Part shown: positions 43,758 through 54,489 of the stretch, piece by piece | How positions within the stretch are numbered: the first letter of the stretch is position 1 | How the letters are laid out: each line of letters opens with the position of its first letter | DNA from: Melieria omissa | Lineage: Eukaryota; Arthropoda; Insecta; Diptera; Ulidiidae | NCBI GenBank assembly: GCA_963971225.1 | Contig: OZ020270.1 | Coordinates: 22,641,689-22,705,688, forward strand | Direction: 5' to 3' | DNA length: 64,000 nucleotides | Notes under the pieces: model-generated | Told to the model about the DNA's origin: nothing | The model's input: the letters and a program-made list of their open reading frames with translations, nothing else | Databases searched by the model: none | Translations under genes and position numbers: made by a program

Positions 43758-45058
43758 CTTAAGGGGGTCCTCTAGTACAAACGGTGTTTTTTAAAGCTTT
43801 TTTGGAATTTTTTTTATAAAAAAAAAGTTTTTTCCACCTGCTACCGCGAACACTGTTGGGGTCCGCCAGCTGAGTACCGGCCATGTTTTTTTTTAAGGGT
43901 GCGTTCGCGCCATCCTAACTTTGTCCCTGTTCGTCTGAAATGCAATCCAAAAATTGTCTCTTAAAAGGCATGACTCCAATTAAAGGACGACCTATAATGA
44001 ACCCGATCTGATCAAAATTGGACCAGCGGCATCGTTTCAACTTTTTTTTTTCAAAATTCGCCCTTTTTTTGCTCTAAAAACTCTCCCCAAAAATCGGCTA
44101 GTCAATGGAGAGCAATCTCCGTAGTTTAACCCGTAGAGCATAACGTTTTGAATGCAACAAAACAAGAATTAAGTGAATCGGCCAATTAGTTTCGACTGAC
44201 TCATGGCGCGATGGTCAAAAAATGTGTTTTCGAGAAAAATGCATTTAAAGTTTTAAAACCGTGTACGTGACGTATTGAACGAGATGGATTTGAGGTTCTG
44301 TATCTCAGAGACGTTTACGAATTTGACAAAATCCGTTCGTATACTTTTTCTATGATAGTTATACTTACTATAAAAATATGAAATTAAAAAAAAATCTATT
44401 TTTTCAAAATCTAAAAAAATTATACAAACGGATTATTTGGCTATTTGATTAAATTTTATACTGATTTCATTTAATTTGTTTTAACTTTCTTAATATAAAT
44501 TTCTTTAATTTTAATATAATTTTTCAAACTTGTTTTTAATTTTCATTTTGCTGTATTAAGTTCTTTATATAAATCCTTTTTTTCAAAGTGCTTGTGCAAA
44601 TTAAAAATTTCTTTCATACTAGTTAAATATTAAAACTGTACCAAAAATTGCTATAAATTAACTTGCGATAATACATATAAACTAATTATAACCAAACTGT
44701 CCTTCATATATAAGAATTAAGTTCATATTTTAGAATGAGTCAAATGTTCATATTTTGGGATGTTTATATATAAGGATGTTTATATTATCGCGAGTTCACT
44801 GTATATTTACCCTTTCCGAAATGAAAATAAACCCGTTCTGTATGAATTGTATGGGCTGTAGTCAAATATATAGAACATTGTTACTGAAAGGGTTAAGTTT
44901 ATAAAATATGCATTATTTTTAGATCGGTGGAGTTTTCATGGTCCTAGTTTAATATTGCAACAAATGCGAAAAATTATTAAATACAAATTCTATTTATCAA
45001 AATGTTTATTTTATTTTTGGGGTTAATAATAACACTGTGCTACAAAAAAAAAATGAAA
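43758..45058. other. Unassigned repeat-like sequence starting TTAAGGGGGTCC
   Basis: Starts at a TTAA (43760-43763) with GGGGGTCCTCTAG and contains phrases of the TTAA MITE family (GTTTTCGAGAAAAATGCATTT at 44228, split here to its key part). No matching right end is found, so a complete MITE cannot be claimed. 44440-45050 is AT-rich with no gene. Confidence 0.35.
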
Positions 45059-45060
45059 TA

Positions 45061-46065
45061 CACCTGACAAGTAACATACTGTAGGCTGTTTATGTGGTCG
45101 AATAATCCATAAAAATATGTTTGTTATATTTGTTGTACCCTCCAAATTTTATTTATTTACAAAAAACCGTTTTTACAAACTTTCCGCGGTAATCTATGAA
45201 TATCTCAGTCATTTTTTTTTACGATTTTCAATATGTAATATGTTTTGGAAAGAGCATTGTCAGACCTTTCGAATGATGTATGTCAATTCATTGTTTAAAC
45301 AAATGAGTAGTAAGTTTTTATCGCATAAACCTTGAAAAAGTGATTTTTTTCTCAATTTTTTTAACTTTAACCAGTTTTTATTGCATAATGAAACAAAAAA
45401 ATTAATAAAGTTAGGTAATATTCTGAAAGAAGATTTGTTTACGAACAAATTGGTGTATTGCTTTATTGAATTGGACCAAAACTGCGGAATCTACGCTATT
45501 TTTTCGTAACTAGAAAACAAAGCCTTGAATATGTATTCATTTGAGATTTAAATAAAAATTTAAGACGAATTCATTGTTACACACTGCAATACACATGATC
45601 GGCCATATTTTCTAGTTACGAAAAAATAGCGTAGATTCCGCAGTTTTGGTCCAATTCAATAAAGTAATACACCAATTTGTTCGTAAACAAATCTTCTTTC
45701 AGAATATTACCTAACTTTATTAATTTTTTTGTTTCATTATGCAATAAAAACTGGTTAAAGTTAAAAAAATTGAGAAAAAAATCACTTTTTCAAGGTTTAT
45801 GCGTTAAAAACTTACTACTCATTTGTTTAAACAATGAATTGACATACATCATTCGAAAGGTCTGACAATGCTCTTTCCAAAACATATTACATATTGAAAA
45901 TCGTTAAAAAAAAATGACTGAGATATTCATAGATTACCGCGGAAAGTTTGTAAAAACGGTTTTTTGTAAATAAATAAAATTTGGAGGGTACAACAAATAT
46001 AACAAAAATATTTTTATGGATTATTCGACCATATAAACAGCCTACACTATGTAATTTGTCAGGTG
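45061..46065. mobile_element. Foldback-type element: near-perfect 457-bp inverted arms
   Basis: TA at 45059-45060 and 46066-46067; termini CACCTGACAAGTAACATA and, reverse-complemented, CACCTGACAAATTACATA. Arms 45061-45517 and 45609-46065 are nearly identical inverted copies (a few substitutions), separated by about 91 bp. The identical 62-codon ORFs at 45260-45448 (minus) and 45677-45865 (plus) are simply the two arms, differing at one residue. TA flanks point to a Tc1/mariner-type mobiliser. Insertion was in the tail of the SINE next to it. Confidence 0.9.
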
Positions 46066-46067
46066 TA

Positions 46068-46403
46068 TTTTCAGTGTTGCACCGTGTAATTGATTGGCAC
46101 GACAGCCCGCTTACGCGAGACTAAGGCCTAGCTTCCCGCAACCACCCGTGTTGTGCGTGTGAATTTTGTACGCGGGTGGAAGGGACCTACAGTTTTATGC
46201 CGGTTCCGAACGGCAGGTTGGGAGCGTTTTCATAGGCAATTTTTACTGTCAGAGGTTTGCCATTTCCAGCTGAGAGGACAGCCACCGAAAGAGAAAACGA
46301 GTTTCCCGTTATTTTTTTAGGTGTTACTACAGAATTCGAACTTGCGTCGCTCTGCATGCGACTCGCTGGACCGCGCACTAACCAACTGAGCCACGGCGGC
46401 TGT
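46068..46403 (-). mobile_element. tRNA-derived SINE, third family
   Basis: On the minus strand the head GCCGCCGTGGCTCAGTTGG with CAAGTTCGAATTC resembles pol III A and B boxes. The body has CTGCCGTTCGGAACCGGC then AAAACTGTAGGTCCC, closely like CGCCGTTCGGATTCGGCG and AAACTGTAGGTCCC of the 54490 SINE. Its distal part (ATTACACGGTGCAAC) abuts the foldback at 46066; related text on the other side (AACACTGTGCTAC at 45031) may be the remaining tail. The 63-codon minus ORF here is incidental. Confidence 0.75.
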
Positions 46404-47340
46404 TTTTTTTTCAGGTTAGTTTAATAAAATGTTCGTTGATTTGCAAACATTATTTTATCGTTAGAAAATTTTTTATAAAACTTACGTGCCTTCCCCTTAT
46501 TCCTCTCCTCCGTTTTCCACCGCACTACGCGCTCAAACCAAGCGTTAAAATAAATGGCTAACACACATTACAGACGACGATACAACTTCAAGACGGCGTC
46601 GGCTTTGACTGTCGCCGTATAGTCAAATACGTGCTTACAATGAAAGTGACAGCACCGTTTTCACAATCATATTTTTGAGCTCCTAAATACAATTTAGAGA
46701 CAACTTACAACTAGAAGTTTAGCAACAGTCGCAACTGCGGTAAGAGATCGTGTAGCCGTGCAGTCGTCAAAATAATCGTCTCCATACGAACGTTCTGATT
46801 CTATATTTTGACAGATGCAGTCGTGTCGTTGCCGTCGGCTTTATGTTCGGGGCATGAATGCAAGCCCCAAGTCGCAACTCCCGCTCTGCCTCCATCTCTC
46901 TGCTGCTGCAGTCGGCCCCTTTTTGGGCGCTCTATCTCTCACTCTTCCTTGCCCACTTTCTCACTTGCACGCGAGCAACAAGTGCACCCAAGTGGCCGAT
47001 CGAGGGCCATTCACTCGACTCCGCACGCTCGTGCCACTGATTGGGGGAGTGCGCGCAAAAAAAAGCGACTAACGGCAGCGAACGCACTCAAACTGAGTCA
47101 GCTCGCTTCATGGTTGGATGAATGCGTTCGCAGTCGGCGGCATGTCGGTCACGTCACGACTAATCACGACCAGTGTGACCACAGCTTTGTGAAAAAAATG
47201 TAGCACAGAAGAAACCTAAAATGTATCAATATGTATCGCCTTTCTTTTTTTTAAGTATCAAAACAAAACTTTGTAAATTTATTTAATATTTCTTGAAAAC
47301 TGAAAAGTACACGTATCGAAGAATTAATTGCTGAATTGTT
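46404..47340. other. Unassigned sequence, moderately GC-rich
   Basis: 46500-47200 has balanced composition with CTCTCTCT-like and GCAGTCG motifs. The 131-codon ORF at 46808-47203 overlaps two others in the remaining frames and shows no domain. It could be host-specific upstream or intronic DNA. Confidence 0.3.
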
Positions 47341-47346
47341 GAATTA

Positions 47347-48960
47347 ATGCTGGACATTTACTTGACTGATAAGACGAAGTCTAGACTAAGCATTGCAAGG
47401 GAAAACAAAGCGAGCGTAGCGACGGTTTATAATGTTATAAACAACTACAACGCGGGAAACTCCATCTACAGAGCCGAAGAATCAGGCAAAGAAATGGTCC
47501 AAGTAAGCCATTAAGGCTGAAGAGGGTTGTTAGCACATATTGGAATAATCCTACGAGGTCGACTTGAGATGTTGCAGCTGCATTAGGTACATCGCAATCA
47601 ACTGTGACGCGATATAAGCGAAGTCAAGGGTTAAGGACCTACGAACAGCAGAAAGTGCCTGACCGGTCGGAAGCAAAAGAAAAAATAACGAAGACGCGGG
47701 CTCGGAAATTGTATGACAATTACGTAATCAAGTTCGATTGTGTGATTCTCGATGATGAAACCTACTGTAAGGTGGACTTCAAGCAGTTGCCTGCGAAAGC
47801 CTATTTCACTAAAAAGAATAAGGACGGAACATCCAGCAAATACTCCGAAGTGAAATTCACCAAATTTCCAAAACGCTTCATGGTTTGACAAGCTATTTGC
47901 ACCTGCGGTCTACGGAGAAAGGCATTCATTACAGGAACAGGAACAATAAACTTTAGAATTTATATAAAAGAATGCCTGCAAAAACGCCTTCTACCATTTA
48001 TTGAACAGCACAAAGGAACAGTTTTGTTTTGGGCAGACCTAGAGACAAGCCACTACTCTAGGTCAATTATGGAATGATATGAAGAAAATTGTGTCACGGT
48101 GGTCTGAAAAAAGTCAAATCCTTCCAACTGCCCAGAACTTCGGCCTATTGAAAGATATTGGGCTGTAATGAAGCAAACCTTAAGAAAAATAAAAAAGTTT
48201 GCAAAAATTATGTACAGTTCTGAAATCGATGGAAGCAAGCCTATGCAATAGTCACCAACAGTGTTGTGACTAATATATTAAAGTAGTGTAACTAATTACG
48301 TAGTATATTACTTTGGCTTTAAAAATGTAGTGTAACTAGTTACTTTTCCTCATAAGTAATCACCTTCAGTAATATTATTACTTTTTTTCAAGTTACTTAT
48401 TACAATATTACTTTTTAGTCAACAAAGTTCTATTTTTCATGTAAAACAGCAGCACTGATAACATGATTAAGATCTATTACAACTATACAACACTGCACTT
48501 GTTCATACTAGACATAGCTCGCCTCTTTCATTTCCAACTGAGTTTGGTAGTGGAGAAACAATTAACAGTTGCAAGCAAATTCAAGCAAATTCAAGAGGTT
48601 TTAACAAAAAAGGTGACGAAATTCAAATTGTAATTCAAAATGAAATAAACATTTAACGTGATTGTTTTTTTTTGCAGAATGACTACTTTTAATACCTGGA
48701 AATTTCGCAAATATTTCGATTTGTTGACGGAAAATAATATATTACTTTTTGTGATACATTACTTCACATTTCCAGTAATAAGTAATGTAACGATATTACT
48801 TTCAAATGTCAGTAATGTGTAATAAGTAATATGTTACTATCAAAAGTAATAAGTCCCAACACTGGTCACCAAACGTACAGTCCAGTCTCTAACTAAAAAC
48901 GTTGAGAAAAGTATAATAAAATTTTGCAACTGATAATTATATTTCATTGCATTTTTTTGT
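47347..48960 (+). pseudogene. Tc1/mariner-type transposase relic (relative of 4544-5400), split by a hAT MITE
   Basis: ATG 47347 starts MLDIYLTDKTKSRLSIAREN, a helix-turn-helix region, then frames give a second HTH (AAALGTSQSTVTRYKRSQGL), VILDDETYC (first Asp), QAICTCGLRRKAFITGTG, LFWADLETSHYSRS (second Asp) and PSNCPELRPIERYWAVMK (third acidic site). The end, VTKRTVQSLTKNVEKSI, lies beyond 48865, on the far side of the hAT MITE 48259-48864. Several stops and frameshifts. It shares the FW.DL..SHYSR and NCPELRPIE motifs with the 4-kb element but is clearly diverged. Element ends not found. Confidence 0.75.
48259..48864. mobile_element. hAT-type MITE, 606 bp
   Basis: Termini CAGTGTTGTGACT and, reverse-complemented on the right, CAGTGTTGGGACT, with a perfect 8-bp duplication GTCACCAA (48251-48258 and 48865-48872). 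The ends are filled with repeats of the TAATATTACTTT/AAGTAATA type in both orientations. No ORF. It interrupts the transposase relic between CAATA and VTKRT codons. Confidence 0.88.
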
Positions 48961-49059
48961 GGATTAGAGTGTAAGATATGTATAATAAGTAAACTGCAGT
49001 TTATCTTAGTCAAATCAAACTATTACTTTTTTTAATGTGTCCTTAAAAATTCTAAATAT

Positions 49060-49210
49060 TTTCTGGTTGACCTCTTATTACCAGTAATATTATTACCAAT
49101 ATTTTGGAAGTCATACAACTTGTGTCCAATATATTACTTTGGTTTTCAAGTAATATGTAATATAACATTATTACTTTTCAAAGCCACTAATATGTAATAT
49201 TAATATGGTA
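49060..49210. repeat. AT-rich fragment like the 48259 MITE ends
   Basis: AGTAATATTATTACC, ATATTACTTTGG and AAGTAATATGTAAT recur here as in 48300-48420, without recognisable termini or flanking duplication. Probably a degraded relative of the MITE. Confidence 0.45.
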
Positions 49211-49822
49211 CATTTTAAATTAATCTATTCCAATATATTCAAGAGCAGTGACAGTAGTACCAACTTCACATTTGCAATCAGAATACATAAAATGTTCGTT
49301 CAGTGAAAGACAATAAATTAAAATAAAATTTGATCGTATGTTGCCGCAGGTGTAGACAATTTTTATAATGCATAAAAATGTACAGATTTTATTCTTTTGT
49401 ACTTGGAAAAGTATCAAAATATGTACTAGATGAAAAAAAGAAGTGTCCCTCCAAAATTTGTCACAAAATGTATCACTTTTGCTCCACTCGGATCAAAACG
49501 GTCACACTGATTCACGACACTCAGAGACACAGTGAAGAGCGCGCCGTGGTCCGGTGGGCGGGCGAAAAACTACTTGCACGCATTTCGCTGCAGCGACAGC
49601 AATGTCAAACAGCAGACAGCAAATCACCGCAGCCAGTTGAGCAATTTGGTTGTTGTCGTTGCTGTTGTGGCATTGCTAGAAAACGGTAGTGGACTAATAT
49701 AACGCAAATAACACTCGACAAAATATGGGTTAATCGCATGCACCTATAAAAAGGTATTTCAAATCTTTTTTTAAATATTTGTGGTTCTGTAATGATGAAT
49801 CTTCATTCATGAGTATCAAATG
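49211..49822. other. Unassigned sequence
   Basis: AT-rich to about 49490, then about 200 bp of more balanced DNA with GTTGTTGTCGTTGCTGTTGT-like simple repeats. ORF 49378-49689 has no domain. Its end contains the first copy of the LINE target-site duplication. Confidence 0.3.
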
Positions 49823-50322
49823 CCAGAAAAGGTACTCTGCTTCCAGCTCCTACTACGTTGTGTAGCACCCCCCTTGCGACCGTCAAATGGATGGTCAAGC
49901 AGGCCTATTCCTGCCTGGCTAACCGACTCTGGGCGGAGGAGAACCTATGTAGGATCTCCAAAGAAACCTGGCCGTCGCTTAACCAAGGCAGAACACGCGA
50001 ATTGCTCCGACTGAATCGGAATTCCATTTATTCCACAGTTTCTGTGCTAACGGGACACTGGACGATCGGCGCACACGCCAGGAGACTCGGTCTTCCGTTC
50101 AATGACTTCTGCCGCAGCTGTGACGATGCGAGCGAGGAGGAGAGCGTCGAGCACCTGATGTGCCACTGCCCAGCACTAGCGAGGAGACGTCTCCGGGTGC
50201 TGGGTGCGCCGTTCTTCAGCAGCTTGGCCGACCTAACAGGACCCAGCATCGGCCGCATCGCCCGATTCATTGTAGAATCGGGATGGCTCCTGCCTAACAC
50301 CCGGGGGGGTGTGCAAGACTGA
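49823..50322 (+). pseudogene. LINE ORF2 C-terminal fragment
   Basis: The frame ending at 50322 contains TGHWTIGAHARRLGLP, CRSCDDASEEESVEHLMCHC and PALARRRLRVLGAPFF, the Cys/His-containing C-terminal region of R1/LOA/jockey-type ORF2 proteins after the reverse transcriptase and RNase H domains. Only about 155 residues remain. Related to, but diverged from, the C-terminal block of the LINE relic at 43530. Confidence 0.85.
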
Positions 50323-50402
50323 AGGGCAGCCACGTCCTTCACGTGGTGCCGCAACGTGGCCTACGTGAGCTCTTCAAGCTGCCACCCTAACCTAACCTAA
50401 CC
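49823..50402 (+). mobile_element. 5'-truncated LINE insertion with 13-bp target-site duplication
   Basis: Flanked by TGAGTATCAAATG at 49810-49822 and 50403-50415. The insert consists of the final part of a LINE ORF (to 50322), about 60 bp of 3' UTR and a tail of TAACC units (CACCCTAACCTAACCTAACC). 5' truncation, simple-sequence tail and duplication are the signature of target-primed reverse transcription. Confidence 0.92.
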
Positions 50403-50439
50403 TGAGTATCAAATGAACGAGGACAATTTTCTCTTTTTA

Positions 50440-50748
50440 ACTAAATTTTATATTTTCATTACTGAAACAACACTGAAAAAACTGATTTTTCGAAAGGGCT
50501 TCTAAAAAAATGTTTTGATTTTCAGTTTCGTGTTCAGCAGCCTAAAGTTGGTCTAAAAAACACTTTAATTTTATATAGGTGCATTTTTTGTGTCGAGTAG
50601 TGTAATAAGCGTCCGTTTAAACACCTGTAGAATAAATATTAAGCTTTCCAAATATGTGTCGAAAAGCTCTGACATTCCATCAGAAAGTCGATAAAATCCC
50701 AGTTTAAAAATGACTTTGACAAAAATCGAGTTTCTAGAAACTGTTTAA
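50440..50748. repeat. Fragments of dispersed repeats (18-kb hAT MITE text and older repeat)
   Basis: 50450-50610 reproduces GATTTTCAGTTTCGTGTTCA, CAGCAGCCTAAAGTTGG and TTTTTTGTGTCGAGTAGTG of 18860-18970. 50640-50745 carries the older diffuse repeat (TCTAGAAACTG). No gene. Confidence 0.6.
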
Positions 50749-51016
50749 CACGTTCACGCCGGCGCAGGCCACCGGTGGCCCGCGCTAAACTGTCTCATCG
50801 GGCGGCGCGTATCGCCGGTGGCCCGCACTAGATTGTCAAATCGGGTGACGCGTACCGCCGGTGGTACGCATTCGATAGTGCTATTAGACGCTGAAAATTA
50901 AAATAATGAAAATTTAACGTATTTTCAATAAAAACATTTAATGAAAGCCAGATGAGGCACAGCATTAATTTCAGCGCCGCCTCACAGCAAAGACAATGAA
51001 AATCGGGGTGAACGTG
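50749..51016. mobile_element. TTAA-flanked MITE with GC-rich tandem hairpins, 268 bp
   Basis: TTAA at 50745-50748 and 51017-51020. Termini CACGTTCACGCCG and, reverse-complemented, CACGTTCACCCCG. Inside are three degenerate tandem units of about 48 bp, each with a palindromic core (GCCACCGGTGGC, CGCCGGTGGC, TACCGCCGGTGGTA). No ORF. piggyBac-type mobilisation is inferred from the target site. Confidence 0.8.
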
Positions 51017-51020
51017 TTAA

Positions 51021-53681
51021 ACACCCAGCCCACAGCTCTTAAGCAGAACTTCAATGATTGCCAGAAAGTAGAATGTTTTTGATATTCTACAGGAAAGCAG
51101 AAAAATTTGAAAGAATGACACAGAAATAGATAAGAAATCCTTTAAAACGTGGGACTTTGATAAAAACCGAGTTTCAAGTGATATTTTCAAAACTTTTAGC
51201 TCCTAAGCCAGCGGACGGAAATTGGGCTCACTTTATAGTATAATTTTGTAGCTTTCCCGTGTGTGCTCAAAATCCCGGATATCTAACAAAAAATAACAGT
51301 AAATCAGTGTAGTAATATCGCTTTGAAAAAAATTTATTCTTTAAAAATCGTTCAAATTTAGTAACCACAAAAGTGAGGGGGGCACATAATAGCAGTCTGA
51401 TTAATTTTGCTTAGTATCGACTTCTTTCGCCCGCTGCCACAACGCACTTGTACTCGCGCACGCTGTAATTAACCGTGCAATACCTGTGCGCCTGTGTCTG
51501 TGACTATGGGTTGGGTCTACGCACGCCGCGCATGTGGCTTCGTATTAACGCAAAGAGCGTGCGGTCTGTGTGTGTGTTTGCATTATGTGCTGCTCGCGGT
51601 TGGAGCATTATCACCAATGGACATGCCAGCCGATGTTGCCAAAGTTCATGCCAAACTGTGCGGCGCTATATGCGTCCCCACATAGCTATTTGTGTGTGTG
51701 TGCGTGCGTTTTCTTTTTTGTTTTCAGCTAGAAGCTGAAAAACTTCGACAAGAGACTGCGAGCACGGGCATTATACTGTGCCATATATGAATGTATATAC
51801 ATATGCACGCCTGTGTGTTTATGTGGTGGCGGATGTGCGCGTATGTGTGTGTATGAGACCATCCCTGCAAGAACACTTCCAGCCATATGACTAGTCATCT
51901 GATCGGAATGTGTGATGGGGACTGATTTCTCATCAGTTTCTGAAGAGCCCAGTGAAAAATCTGATGGGAAATTTTGTGTACGTGTGGTTTTGTATCACAT
52001 TCTAACACACAGGTTTCCAATACCTAATCAAGCGTATAGTTGTCCTGTTCACTCAAAATCAGCCCTGACCTGGATTCGGTCAGAACTGATCAGTCAGGTC
52101 TGATGCTTATACAATCAGTCCTGATCAAACTGTTTTTCAGCAATAATTAAAAATAAAATGTGGGATGTGGGAAGAATGTTTGTATTTTTTATGTTTTATT
52201 TTATTTATTCAATAAGATTGAATGAATAATACAATGTTATTATTTTAATATTATTATGTTATTTTTGAACTGCTACCTTGCACTCATGCATCAGTTTACT
52301 CTGCGCCAACAGCTCGCTCTTGTCCACCATCTGTTGAACAAAATATTTGCATTATTTAAAAAACAAGTTTTCTATTAATATCTTCGGTTTCAAGCAGCGT
52401 CATTTCGAAGTTATAATTTTAGTTCACTGCAATTCAAAGCAATTCGAACGAAACTTGTTTGTAATAAAACATTCGAGCTTTTGAAAAATGGGCCTAAAGT
52501 CTCCGACATTACATTCCATTCCTATGGTCCATTGAAAAGCGAAATCAATCGATGTTAAAGCGTCACTTTGAATAAGCCGACTTTTTGAATTTCCATGAAA
52601 GCGGTTCTAATACTATAACTTGAGTAACATGTCATGTTGGGATGCTTTCGAAAATACTTTATGCCAGCCACGGCTTGTTTGACTTTGCTTTGTGGGATTT
52701 ACTCAAATAGGCTTCGCGCACACAAAAGAGGCGGACAAGTATTTAAATAAGAAGTTATTAAAAAATGAACACATACACGCGTGAAACGATATATATGTAG
52801 ATATATATATAAAATATCATTTTATTTTTTGAAGTTCCGTATACAACTTTTGAGGCAAAACCATTTGAAACCATATTTGACCCAACCTTTTTTGTAACAC
52901 ACAGATATTTGGCGCATTCTGTATATTGTTTGTTCTGTGCTTCTACTCACATGATACGCCGAAGTTACAGAGATTTCTGCTGTTAGTAACAGAGGGTTCT
53001 GCTGTTAGTAACAGAGGGTTCTGCTGTCAATAACAGAGGGTACTACCAGCAGTACCCGCCATACAACACGTTTGCATGAGATGCGGGTTCTATATTACTT
53101 CATATTCTTTGCTAGTAGGCAACGAACCTTAAACGCAAAACCAAAGTTCCGGCATTCTCAAATCTGGCCATGTGGCCAGAAATTGTTTGGCTGCGATAAG
53201 CTGACTGCTGCGCGCAACTTGTAAACGAAAGTCAAGCGAAGCAGCTGCACGTGAATGCGGCAACTGCAGGTACAACGGCACAGGGCACAAAAAAATCGTT
53301 AGGCGCGTGCCAGCGCTACCAAAACAACAACAACGAGCGGGACTGTAATCGTAATAATAATATTGTAATAGCAGACAGAAACGAAGACTGTTCAATGTCT
53401 GCAGCCGTTGCGGGTGTGTGAGCGCGCGCGCGAGTCTGCCATTCGCTGGAGCGGCGGCTGTGACTGCGGCTTTAGAGCACTGCTTGTGCAACTTGACTGA
53501 CTACGCAACATGCGTTTGCCACCTTTTTTGCCTGTACCCTCTATAACTATTTGAGATGCGTGATTTTTATTTCCAAGAGTAAGTTGTACATGTCGATTTG
53601 TTGCTGCACGAAACGAATATTTGTTCTAACGCTTTTAGCGCAACTCTTGAAACTCGCTTCTAGCAGCGCTGCGGCTGTGCA
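51021..53681. other. Unassigned sequence; GT-rich tracts and one short tandem repeat
   Basis: 51470-51870 is TG-rich (GTGTGTGTATG). 52440-52640 holds the old dispersed repeat. 52968-53045 is three tandem copies of a roughly 24-bp unit (CTGCTGTTAGTAACAGAGGG). ORFs at 51475-51738 and 53129-53491 have no domain. 52839-52880 is the left half of an inverted pair with 56020-56065. Confidence 0.35.
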
Positions 53682-53685
53682 TTAA

Positions 53686-54105
53686 GATGGGTCGCACTCC
53701 ATACAAAATAAAAATCACGTTTCAGTCACCACCTAAAAATAAAATTCAGAGTGTTTAATGACTATTTCGAAAATATTGCGATTCTGAGGTAAGCCAATTG
53801 TGAGCGGTTTTGCTTCAAAAATACCTCTAATTATCATGTTAACTCAATAAATTAACAAAAAAAATTTTTACAAAATATGTGCAATCCAAGAACTTCTGAA
53901 GGTTTATCTAACCAAAAAAAATTATTCGAAAATGTCCAACAACAAAAAAGTTACACCCAAAAAACATGATAATTGGAGGTATTTTTGAAGCAAAACCGCT
54001 CACAATTGGCTTACCTCAGAATCGCAATATTTTCGAAATAGTCATTAAACACTCTGAATTTTATTTTTAGGTGGTGACAACACCAATTTTTTTTCGCGAC
54101 CCACC
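53686..54105. mobile_element. Foldback MITE, 420 bp
   Basis: Left flank TTAA (53682-53685), right flank TTAC (54106-54109), termini GATGGGTCGC and, reverse-complemented, GGTGGGTCGC. Long inverted arms (about 53720-53845 against 53965-54085) include TTCAGAGTGTTTAATGACTA, ATTGCGATTCTGAGGTAAGC and AGCGGTTTTGCTTCAAAAAT and are nearly perfect. No coding capacity. Confidence 0.85.
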
Positions 54106-54109
54106 TTAC

Positions 54110-54475
54110 TGTGCATATGCTGCAGCAACAACAATGCCGCGGCTAATTGTCGCTAAACATACGAAGGCTTGCTTTTGGTTGCGCTCACTGCAGCGAGTCT
54201 GCGTTAGCACACTGCTGCGGCGTGGGATGATTGGGAGAGGAGGACGATGTGCTGTTGTTGTTGTTGTTACGCTGGCGAAATGCTGAAATTGTAAAACGAT
54301 TTCTATTTTCTGGCGGCTGGCTTTTGTTCTTCTTCTATAAGCCTGCACGGCGTTCCATATTGCTCCTGAACTCACTGCCGACTGTAGTGTGCGCATAATC
54401 ATAGAAAAGAAAATAAAATATGGCTGGCGTGGTGACCTATATGATCGCTACAGGTAATAAAAAATAAATAAAAAG
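54110..54475. other. Unassigned sequence
   Basis: Simple GTTGTTGTTGTTGTT tract near 54252 and otherwise unremarkable DNA. Two overlapping ORFs (54071-54286 plus, 54106-54402 minus) have no domain. Confidence 0.3.
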
Positions 54476-54489
54476 TAATCAAAAAAGAC

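Noticed and set aside
43760..44900. Complete TTAA MITE starting GGGGGTCCTCTAG
   Set aside because: No matching inverted end with TTAA was found to the right; TTAA near 44893 lacks a partner sequence.
45260..45865. Two almost identical 62-codon ORFs on opposite strands
   Set aside because: They are the two arms of the 1-kb palindrome, so the identity is structural and not evidence of a gene family.
52968..53045. CRISPR-like short repeats
   Set aside because: Three contiguous 24-bp copies without spacers in a eukaryotic context; a minisatellite.
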